A DNA stretch of 64,000 bases. Source: Sipunculus nudus. Taxonomy: Eukaryota > Annelida > Sipuncula > Golfingiida > Sipunculidae. Position 1 is the first letter of the stretch. Every line of letters begins with the position of its first letter. The DNA is taken from NCBI GenBank assembly GCA_026874595.1, contig CM049319.1, positions 54,324,917 to 54,388,916 of the forward strand, given 5' to 3'. A program made the translations under genes and the position numbers. Positions 35,315-47,300 of the stretch are shown piece after piece. Under the pieces are notes generated by a model, which ran no database searches, was not told the origin of the DNA, and was given only the letters and a program-made list of their open reading frames with translations.

Positions 35315-38300
35315 GTAAGTAGAATATTTTTCAAAGACTTTATACACGTAATTCTACATAAACATATCCTAGTGGGTTGTAGTTCTGAAAGGAGTCCGAA
35401 ATCAAACATCCATATTGATCTTTCATTACTTATTCAGTTTTTAATTATATACGCGACTTTAATTTGTTAATTACAAACATAAATACAGTGTATTTAAATA
35501 CAAAGTCATTTCAACTTTAAATATGGCAGTTATTTTTTTTTTATTTTAAATGTTCCGTTGCAGTATGTCGCCATGGTAACAAATACTCGTATGAGACATA
35601 TTTCATGTATGTAATGATGAAATTAGCAATTATCTTGATAAAAAATTCGATAATAATAAAATAATAAACATTCAAATCATTTTATGTTACAATAATACCT
35701 TACCATTAGTATTGCTAATATGATGCTCAAATTTTCAATATTATAATAACGGTCACTACGATTAGTTTATGGATTATTTATATTAAAATGCATGTATACG
35801 GTTTCGACTGAACATTTTGTTGATGCCTTTGCCATTAATACAATCTACTGTCTATTACACGTTCTCAGATTCACTTTCATTGTTAATAACAGAAACAACA
35901 GGGACCAAATGAAAACACAACCAAGCTTTATGTGCTACCCCGATCACACTTATTTGAATAACAGAGAAAAAGCTCTCAGAGACCACAAACACCTCCACCG
36001 ACATTTTATTATCACCAGATCCGTAAAATTACCAAAATCATGAACACAGGTTTTATTTTGTTACGCCAGCGCAAGTATTATATTAATCCAAGCCGAGAGA
36101 AATGTGTCACGGTTCACCAAGTCCACAATTTCCTCAATGTCAACTCAAGCAACCTCCCCATTTCCCTCTATTCGGCCCTAATTAGATCGAGCAGAGGATA
36201 CCTAAACCTGCAAATATGGTGGAAACTTTCTGAATTGATGCTATCTTTCATTGGAAAAAGAGTCCTTTAACACACTGAATTTGTCCAATTTGCCTGCAAA
36301 ATAGTAATGGATCGTTCCTTGGCGTCTTAATGTATCCCTTCCCCAAAATGCCTCAAAAATTTTACATGAGGTTTAAAGTAAAGCTAATAAAAGACAAACT
36401 GATCAACAGCGGGTTAAACATAATCTCCTTGTGGGGCTTAAGAAAAATCACGTTTATAAAGTTCTCATAGCCACCTGAGGATTGCCAAGGCACGTCGAAA
36501 CCAATTCCCTCCCCATTTAGCCATGTTTTTTATATATGTCCAGAAGGTGTTGTCAGAATACTGGTTAATGAGGTCCAGGCTATGGTATTTCGTGTATGTA
36601 CCATATGAACGCCTTAGTTGTTGTCTCAGGGGTACACATATGAATTATTTGCCAAATACAAGCACATTTATCTCCCTGATTGCCTTTGCCAGGACAGTAG
36701 CCCCCCCCCCCTATGCGTTCATTCCGTGTGTGTGTTTGTTTGTGTGTGGCTTTGTTCACGATCTTCAACGGAATCTCATGACATTTGCAGGACATTTCGG
36801 GAATGGGCCAATGAACAACCGATCAGGTATTGGTAAGGATCTAGCACATGATCCGGAATATTATCGAGGAGTACTCACAAATGTATAGCCACTTATGCAC
36901 GAATGAACCTTAGAATATGGGCCGAATAAGTGAATGTAAACACGGTTTAAGGAGCATTCTACAATAGGGATCCTTAAACGCAAATTTCTAGTTCTTTCAT
37001 GGTAAATAATCAGATTATGTAAATATAGAGCGTCTCCTAGTTTTCCGGTAAAGCTGTTTATCGAAACATTTTTTAATCACTTTTATTGGCTTAGCAGGGT
37101 TCCAAGGCATCCTTGATTAGAGGAAACATGCCACATGAGTTTATAATCAGTTGACATAAACCTGACATTAATGTGTCAAATCATGAAAAAGCTGATTGAA
37201 TTCGATTGGCCGGAAAATTATCAGCCCTTTAAATTTCAGTTAAGCGTATCGGAACTAGTTGATAAGTTTGAGTGTGGGCTTTAAATATGGAAATCCCTCT
37301 TTTACTCTCTGATGACACATCACGAATGTATGAATAGACCTACAATATACTATAGTACCAGTGTCGTAGTTACATCATGTTAAATGCAATAGCCAGGAGT
37401 AAAACTTTATGTGCTTAAGTATAAAATTTTTCCTCGATTTTTTAAATCCATCTGTTAAACCTTTGAGAACCCCAAGCATTTATGTCGATGTTTGGAACCA
37501 GGCATTGGCTCGGCGAAATGTTTTAATAAAACAATCAATTGAATGTTATTACATTTTTCCGGCAAATGATTACTGAAAGATATTGATGATGTATTTGCTA
37601 GATAAACTGTAACATTCATCGGCTTTTTCGCACCTGGCAGCAAAGCAAAAAAAAAGGATATAAACAAAAATAGGCAAAATTAGATTGCCTGTTTCAGCTT
37701 AACAAAAACTTCCCTTAAACCTTAAGGTTTTTTTCGAGATATCGGGTTATGCATTACACAAGAGGAAATGTCGTAAAATTTTGCGTAAAAGGAGACATAT
37801 GCCTTGAATTTCATCACAGATTTGCCCTACCATAGAATTATCACAACAGGAGATGAAATTAGGATATTTCCTGACTAAAATAACAAATAAAAAGTGACCT
37901 GTCAACATTAATTCCTTCTCCCACGGGAGATCAATTAAAAAGGTCAGTTTTATTTTGGAATGATTGATCATAATTTTCGCCGAGAACCATAAATTATATA
38001 AAAGTATATATCCCGTAGAGACCAAACGTGTGCATGTTCTCGAGAACGATAACACGTTAATTTGAATGGGCCATTCATCTGTATCAGAGATGTATTCACT
38101 GGGGGCACCTTAATATCGAAACAGTTCCTATAACGAATCGCTAAATTAATATAATAGGGTTCTGGTGAAAGTTTATAAAATAGTCCTCTGCAAAGGTTAC
38201 ACCCTTTGAATTTGTCATAATTATTGTGAACACCCCAAGCAAGTGACATATTTTGAGTAGAAAAATAAGGGATAACATTTTCGAATATTAGAAGCCAAAT

Positions 38301-38779
38301 ACATTTGTACAAAAAAACCTCGGTTTATATAAAATCAACAGTCTAGAACTGATCTAGATCGGGCTTTTGTCAGTGTTCACCAGGTGGCGTGCTTCTTTGC
38401 TTAAAAGGGCGAATTAAATGAAAATAAACTGACTTCATAATTAGGTATTTTCAGGAAGTCTTTTTTAAGGCTAGTTCTTGGGCCACCAGATGGTGCTCCC
38501 TGTTAAAGGGAGATGAATGTTACCATAAAAATACGCTTTTATTACTAGGCCTCATCAATTTCAGGTTTAATTTGTACGAGTGTAGGGATAACAAAACATG
38601 CCAGCTCTGAGTTTCCTTTCACCATTTTGTTTTTGACGCATCAGGATTTTATCTTAATGTCTTTGAGGCATCAACATTTCACCAATTTGTCTTATAGGCC
38701 AAAGGATTTCACAATTTTGTCTTCGAGTCATCAAAATTTCACCATTTGCATTACAATCTTTTATTTTCCCCCTGCTATT

Positions 38780-38820
<41 letters not shown>

Positions 38821-41321
38821 CCAGAGTTTACTTTGTGCTGGATCAAGGTCCATGTAAATCTTAACGATCTGCTTGACCGTGTCTATATATACATATATAT
38901 ATATAAATTTACAATATTTTATGCAAAATCTGCTACAACACATAAAAAAACATCTTGTAACTCCTTTTCTATTCGGCTCCCAATACAATTTTTATTGTTT
39001 ATCACCTCATCTTTAGACTTATTAAATATGACCCCTCTGTATGTAGTTCCTGAAAGGTCTGTTAAAGAAACCCATAACTTATCAAATTCCATTAATTTCT
39101 CACATTGTAAACACAAATGTAAAAACTGAGTCAATGTTGGTGTGTTTATAACATATATTCAAATCATTTTCTGTTGATGGAACCGTTAGAAATTTTATCA
39201 GCTTGCGTATTTTAACTTTGTGTAATTTTCTTCGTTTGACTATATTATGCCCTTTGCATATTTAAGTACCTGATAGAGTCACCCTTCACTTCTAACGATA
39301 CAAAATCGTTCTTGAATTGTGTATTCATTATGCGTCCTTTAATTATACGCTTCCAATGTTAATTATCTGTGAAAGTGCATTTGGTAATATATTCCTGTAT
39401 ACATGTAATACATTTTCTAATTCATATACATGTATATGACAAACATTGATAAAATGCGGAACAAACCTTTTAGTTTCAAAATCATCTTGCATCAAGAGGA
39501 ATTTAGACGATCTGTATGTAAATATAGTTTTGGTTGGTGGATGTATACCTTGTTTAACAATTCTGTAAATGAATCTTAGTTAAATATGACATGTCAGCGC
39601 AATCATATCACACCAAGCAATAAAACCTCCCCATGAAATCTAACCTTAACGCCTTAAATCACTTTAGCTGCATAATTCTGATTTCTGTTAAACATTCGTA
39701 TCTCTGTCATATCTTAATTTGACCGAAGCTCAGCTTCATGTAGCATTGATGGTAGAGACAACTTCTCCGTCAAGAGGGAGAAGATAGTTGGGTTTAACCC
39801 TGGCTCCATAATTCCTGCCCTAGATAGTGCAGCTAACAAAGATTTGCCCTTTTCACACGTGGGTTCAGTTCTTGTTGTTGAGATAAATGATGCTGTTAAT
39901 TCTATTCCAAGATGAAAAACACTTTAGATTTTCTCGGTTATATTATTACCCAAACGAAATGTCTTTATCACTCTAATTGTTACTGGGTGCTGCACCATGG
40001 TCCATGTAAAATTAACGGTCTGACATGGTCCAAGTAAACATAACGGTCTGATCGACCGTGCTTTTATATATATAAATTTGGCAATTTGGCTCCATCGTGA
40101 ACTTTTACCTGTTCAACATATTTTAATATTCACTTCGTTCATCATCACTAGCCAATCAAACATCGTTTTTGCGCGTCATATGATTTCGGTAGTGACATCT
40201 GCATTAGTCATTTTAACATATACAAAGGGGGCGCAACCCTAGCAGTTACGTTCACTACTTTAAGGTACATATTTAAATCATCAACATTAACTAAATACGG
40301 CACTACTAAATTTTCATTTTAAACGCCAGCGGATGTCATCTAGCTTGGCACACATGGACTTCAGACATGTCCGATAAGGGTCCAGTTATTCTACCTGAAA
40401 TTAGAGTAAAAACACGAGGCTCGATGGATTGCACTGCACGGCTGAAGATTAATTACAACTGTCGCCACCAATCGGCAGCTTCTGAAATTTATGCCTATGG
40501 CCTGGTATGCATTCAAAACTGCATGGTTACAATTTCGTGGTAACAAAGTTACCTTGAAAATCGCGAATTTGAAGCCATGACAAATAAGAACTCAACCACA
40601 GTATATATAATATACATATGTATTTTTCTATATTTTGTTCCGTAGGTTACTGGGTGTTCGGACATGATTTCTGTCAGTTTCGCGGCCTGACTGTCCGTGC
40701 CTGTATGTATTTTTATATATTTGTTCTGTAGGTTACTGGGTGCTCGGCCATGGTTTCTGTCAGTTTTACGGTCTGACCGTCTGTGCCTTCGTTAGCTGGT
40801 GGATCTGGCTCCTCGTCTGTATCGCTATGGAAAGGTCAGTAAAGGTCAAATGTCAAATTCTAAGTCAGACCCCCCCCCCCCCCAACAACACACACATACA
40901 CATCTGTTTTCACTAGATTAAACTAGCAAAAATAACGTACGAAACCTGAACACAGCAGACGACATTTGCACGCATTGCGCATGCTCCTTGGAAAGAGATC
41001 TATAGATAATTATTGCTGATGATTTTGTGACAGATTTAATTGATATTTTGAAAGTATTGATGAAATTCAAGGTTATATATTCAATTCTATTAGGTATTTA
41101 AAAAGCCGTTATGTGTCATTCAGCCCTTTGATACAATAACAGCCCAAAGCGGACAGTGATAACTACAATTGCCTAAACTTCGGTGGTTTGAACTGTAAGA
41201 AAAGCAGCGTTCTCACAGATTAATTTAATTATTGTTTTAGTAATCATTTTGCAGTTTTCAGTTAAACCTTGCAGGACTACACTTCGGTCAAATCGGTTCG
41301 ATTTTATATCCTGCCTTTCTG

Positions 41322-41369
<48 letters not shown>

Positions 41370-44300
41370 AGCTCTATTGATCCCATAAGTTGATTCGAAA
41401 AGAATTTCACTTATCTGTATGAATTCCTCTGACATAAAACTATTATTTAATAACTATAACAAATAGAGCGTTTCATAGAGAACAACCCTATTGTCTTGTT
41501 GGGCGCGCAACAAATAATTGTTTTATCATTGATTGGCCCAATCTCTATAACTTCTTATACAGCGGGGTACCAGTCTTACGATATATTTGCAGGTTTTTGA
41601 AGACTTTCCACCCAGAGGACCACCCATCTTTATTCTCAAAGACAAACCTTTGGATCATCGTGTGGGGGACCGGTCTGGTGGTGTCAGCCGTTTATCTAGG
41701 TCCTACATACGGCTGGGCTGAGTATTCGTCGTTCTGGGGTATGTCTTGTTCATCAATAGAGAGCACTTAGAGAGAGCATGCCTCCACCAGCACAAAACGT
41801 TATAACTGAAAATTGCGGATTAAGAAAATGTCGTTAGCTTACGATTTGGTTATTCCATCTTCAAAAGAATTCCATGATGATATAAATTTTGCGGGTTTAG
41901 CTGAGTCAGACACATAGAAAAGTTTAATAAATGTTCAGTTTCACATATTGTTCACTATTTCCCTCATATTATACTATTATAAAATTTTTTTTCAATTTAA
42001 CTTAAATTTTCATAATCAAGACTCAAAACTTAGACTTTACACAAAATGTATTTTAGAACCTTTCCATGCGAAAGAAATGCTCTGTCAATGTTTCCTTATA
42101 GTGCATAGATTAAGATTACTCACCAATATTAAAAAAAATATAATATATATATTAAACATAAGTATTGAGGATGATTATTGCGATATGGCTTTATTTACAT
42201 TGTTAACGCGAATATTAAATTACATTTTACGCTCCTCTTCTTTATCTTAAATTAATCGTCATTATATCGTTAACTGGCCCACAGTAATTGACATTTCTAC
42301 CGATTGATATGTTTATCACATTTATAATAATGAAGTCTTTAATTTTTGGATAGTGGATAATAATGATGAGATTATTACTATTCCAACTGACCGAGTCCTT
42401 TTTTTCAGGTGCTGTTGAAATGACCGTTGACATCAATGCTACTGTGAACGCAGGCTGGCAACCGGAAGTAGTACCTGTTTTACAAAATCTTCTGGCTTCG
42501 TACACTGATCCAAACAGGCGAGCGCGCATGGTGATACACCTTCAAAACTACTTATCTATATATGGACCTACAATTACAAGAAAAGGGACTTTTAATGGCT
42601 CAGTTCTCGTGATACCGCTTCAGTTTTCCACACAATGCGGATTAAACCATTTCCTTCAAGACCTGGCGCACGGAAATATTACGGACGTCTTTTCAAGTAT
42701 ACTGTTATGGAAGAGTCTTGCCAATAATTCGATTCCGTCGAACTTAACGCTCTCCTTGTCCGTCTCTGAAGCTGCTGTGAGACGCTATGAAGACATGTTT
42801 CTTGTTTACCAAGGTAAGAGGTTGTTATGTTATCAGTTTTTACAATGCAGTCTCTGAAACATGAAACAATTTAATGCTCTAAGTAATAGACAGTGCGCTT
42901 AATGATCATCTGCAGTGCAAGGTTTGTCAAATGGAATTCAGTATTATCCAGACGTTCAGACAGGTGACTCCATGTTATATTAAAGGTATTATATTAACTT
43001 TTGTCACTTAAAAAAAAGTTCGGTTGCTTTTGTCAATATAACAGACCCGAATACTCTATTAGGCTAATGCATGTAAGGGCGCTGTATAAATACAGTAAAA
43101 ACATTTATAACATATTACTTCTGCTAATAGTGATAATAACTAGAATACGGGTAGTCGACAAGCGACTATGTATATCCGCCGAAATCAGAGTGGGTCGGTG
43201 AAGTGAGCCTTGGATTGAGTGGCAAGGGGAAATAGAGTGAGGTGTGTTGCATAATAGCATGGATGTCTGCAGCCGAAAATTGTATAAGTAGGTTGCGCAA
43301 CCTACCACAAAATCCAGAAAGCTGTCCAAGTTGAATACACATGCAAAATTTTAGGCAGGTAAGTCAAACCACTACTTGTATATGAGTGATTTTATCCCGC
43401 AGCAGACAAACATAAGGACGCTGTGCAAAAATGGTGGCAGGTGGCGCCACCAATTTTGTATATGATTAAGAGCTATGTACGGTCTATACACATGCAAAAT
43501 TTCAGGGGGACATGTCAAACCAGTCCTGAGATATATGCCTGAATGTCTGCAGCGTAAACATAAATTTAGGTGGCGCCACCTTCCACAAATTCGGGAAATC
43601 TATCCAAGATGCAAAATTAAGGCAGCTTTGTCAAACTGCTGCCGAGTTATGAGTGATTTTATCCCACGCAAGACAAACAGACGGATCCTGTGCAACAATG
43701 GTTTTGTGTATGATAAAGAGCTGTGTGAGATCTATACACATGCAAACTTTCAGGGGGATATGTCAAACGGTTCCCGAAAAATGAGCTTGGATGTCTGCAG
43801 CGTAAACGTGAACGTAGGTGGCGCCACCTGTCATAAAACCAAGAAAGCTGTCCAGGATGTATAAACATGCCAAATTCCAGGTGGATACGTCCAACCAATG
43901 CAGATACTTTTAAATGCAACCAGTTTAACTAGTTATGAATTGAAACGGCAAGTCATCGATATAATCAGGTAATTATCCTATAAATGTTTAATGAGTTTAC
44001 ATGATGCCAGTCGCAACTTGTACGGTAACTTAGCGGTCATGAAAACAAGCATTCACCCTGAACCGATAGGTTGTGAATTGAGTGGTCACGACAGACATGC
44101 CGTTAACTGAACTATAATGACCAGTACCACCACTATACATGAATATCAGCGTGCCTAGCCAATAAACTTAACATCGGCTTATGCTTAAGGAATATGGACA
44201 AAAGAGAGCTTGTGAATAAAAAAATCAATCCCCGTCTCTGTAGTGACTGTAAATTTGTTTTAGGTTTCCATGGCAAAGCTGTCAATCACGGAAAACCTGT

Positions 44301-47300
44301 GAGATTTTCCGATCAGAAACCCATCATATATGCAAGAATATTTATCATTTTAATTACTTGGTTAGATTAATTCGAAGTTACACGATGCTCCTCATTGAGA
44401 CTTTGGACCCAGTTTTTGATATGACTCTTTCTGTCATGTTACAGTGACATGTAAACTCTCTAACCTTCAGAGGGAAAACTCCCGACGAGAATTCACTGAC
44501 ATAATTTTTGTGTTTTCACGTACGCACATTTCCGACATCCTGTTGGTACAGATTAATTTAAGCTGCGGTTACCAGGCGCACGGTATGCGGCAAGCGGTAT
44601 GCGAAAAATATATATATTTTTTGCTATATTGTTTTTTTTATCATAAACCGTTCACTGGGCCGGCGGTATATGCGGTGTGCGGAATGCGGTATAAGACACG
44701 CCGTAAAACGGAATTCTTATTGGAGAATTGGATCCGCATACCGCGCAAGTAATATAGCGCTCATGGGCTCTGGTTACCATATGTATGACCTAGGATGCAG
44801 TGTGATCTAGCGGTTTTGATATCATCGGGCCTATGTCGCATAGTTTTAAAAACCACCAAGTAAATGCCCCACACAATTTTATACGACATTCTGCATATTG
44901 CTTATATGCTCTGTATATTTTATACACATTAACATTTGTAAGATTTTTACATGGAGAAGGTTCATCATCACACAAATTAAATGTTTGCTTTACTCAAACA
45001 CCAACATTATTTGCATTTATTTTTCCACAGAATATTTAATGCTATATTTGTATAATCGATCGAGGAAGAAGCATATTCCAATTAACTTACGCCAACCATC
45101 AGCATAATGGCGTGGCTTAACTCCAACAATTATATATCATAGGAATTTTTATTCCGTTTATCAATAAGCTGACACAGCTATCTTGATATAGCTGCATTGT
45201 TATTATTAAGCCAAAGCTTAGTATACTGCTATTAATTCGGTTAGCGCGAAATTAAATATATAAGCTTCGCCAATGAAAATGGTTGAAAAAGTTCCATTCT
45301 AAAAATAACTTATATAAAGCAAAGACGGTGACAATTATAATTTTTGCCTCCGTCAACCTCGGACAGTACTCTTAAATCTCTTGGAACTGAAGCGAAGATA
45401 TCAGCTAATCAGCTACCCTCCGAGGCCTGGAGAAAAATAGGGGAAACACTGGCGATATAAAAGGTTCCAATGGCGGGATGCCCTGCAATGGGACGACGAT
45501 TATATACCAAGAAAATGATAATGTAATTAGTCAAAGTTTCGAGTGGTGTTGATCTTGTGCTTTGAAAAGAGAATAATATATCGCGTGTCTATCTAGCAGA
45601 ATTTAATTTATGTTCGAATAGTAGCGGCAGGATTGTGTAAAATAACAAGCAGAATTTTTTTATATTTTATTTTTTGTTGTTGGAGGTAACCTCCTCCATT
45701 TTTTTAATGCTGACTTAACTAATTCTTAACTAAGTATGTACATCTGCAGAGTTTCCATTTCGGTTTGGGACTACTTGACAGGGCGGTAGCACTCGCTTCC
45801 TATCATTTTTTATATCCTGGTATCACCCAGGCCCGGTTTCTACCGCACCTGCGGGTCCTGGGTGTTTAATCATCCCCATTGCTGAGTCATAACACCGAGG
45901 AACCCCCCAAAGACGCACTCGTATGTGAGTGATACACGGCTGTAGGGCACAGCCTTCCCATTAAGCTTGCAGAGCGCTCACCTTTGGTGGGGGCCGACCG
46001 TGAAAAACCTCACCGCTTCGGCTGAGATTCGAACCCACGATCTCCCGGCTTTGTGCTCTACCCCTGAGCCACAGAAGCCGGTAACAAGCAGAATTTAATT
46101 TATGCTCCAAAATTAGATGTAGGATTGTGTAAAAAAACAAGCAGAATTTAATTTATTTTCGAACTGTGTAAAAACAAGCAGGATTAAATATATGATCCTA
46201 TTGTAGAGGCAGGATTTGCAACAACGACATGAAAAAACTTAAACCTAATAATACGTTCTTTGGACTCGGGTATTAAATTTGGTGATCTGGGAATAAGGCA
46301 AGCATCCATACCTTTTTCGCTGACAAACTTGGGCGAAATAAACAATTCCATTAAATCATCAAATATCCTAACCTGTATTCATACATTCGTACTCCGAAAT
46401 ATCTGTTTAATCAAGCTGGATTTTTTTTAACTTGATTACAAATTCCTACATGTTTCAACCCGATAGACCTACCACAGTTGTCACTGCGTATCTTCTCTCC
46501 TTTTATGTCGGGTATGAAATTTCTGTTTGAAAAATGACACCTCTTTTGTCTTTAAAACAAATACTGCACCTTGGGCCAGGTCGGTGCTACACTGAGGACG
46601 GGTAGGTTAGCAAATCCGCTTCAGTGGAGTCTCATTTAGACACGTCTTACATATCGGCCGCTTCGCGTTTGGGCATTTCGAATACCATCTTTCAGTAGTG
46701 GTTCCAGAGGGGTATCCGGAGGGTCAGCCCCTCCCCCTTTAATGAGTCGAAACAACCTTTTTTAAAGGGTTTCAAATTTTGCGACCTGGCCCCCTCCTTT
46801 TTTTGTTTTTTGTTTTCTTTTAGTCTTCCTCCCTTGGACCCTCCTTTTTCCTAAATCCTGGATCCTCCCCTGGGTATAAATCACACCGATAGACAGAACA
46901 GTCGGTGCCCACGGATGACTTGTTCTACGAAGGCAAAAACGACCCCAGTTAAAGCGCTCTTCAATGAAACGTTAACAATAAATCTCGGCGATATCGGGCA
47001 GTTATCACTCTTATGTGTTTTAGAATACATAATTAGTCTTGTAACCATTGATGACTTCCAAAAAGTCGGTTCTTTTTTAAAATATGTTATATTTCTGTAT
47101 ATTTTCATTTTAAATCGGCATTTGTCTATACGGATTGGAGGTCCAAACATTCGATTTTCACTATATAGAGTTGTGAATATATGATCTATTTTTATTTATT
47201 TATTTTTTGCCTTAATTAACTAAAAGCGTATTATTTCTAAGAATTTCATATAAGAACCTAACTAATGTATATTGCAGTTATAAATCCACTGTAAACTCTA

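Larger units (their letters stand above)
35315..40731 (+). other. Receptor intron 1 (5.4 kb)
   Basis: A phase 1 intron. It contains a diverged copy of a dispersed repeat (36700-36930), a TA array (38783-38817), two degenerate exon-2-like segments (38827-38905, 39979-40066), a tRNA-like segment (39738-39802) and a truncated exon 2 duplicate (40646-40702). Between these, 35315-36650, 36950-38780 and 38910-39720 are AT-rich and show nothing I can name. Confidence 0.7.

Noticed and set aside
37747-38312. Minus-strand frames of 102 and 114 codons in receptor intron 1
   Set aside because: Two overlapping frames of AT-driven composition, no splice sites, no recognisable domain.
43475-43864. 129-codon open frame in receptor intron 4
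   Set aside because: It lies inside the GGTGGCGCCACC tandem repeat, and its peptide repeats with the DNA. No splice sites or start context.
46026-46071. Possible true tRNA gene
   Set aside because: A and B boxes are present, but the acceptor stem does not close and the unit recurs five times with a SINE body and tail.
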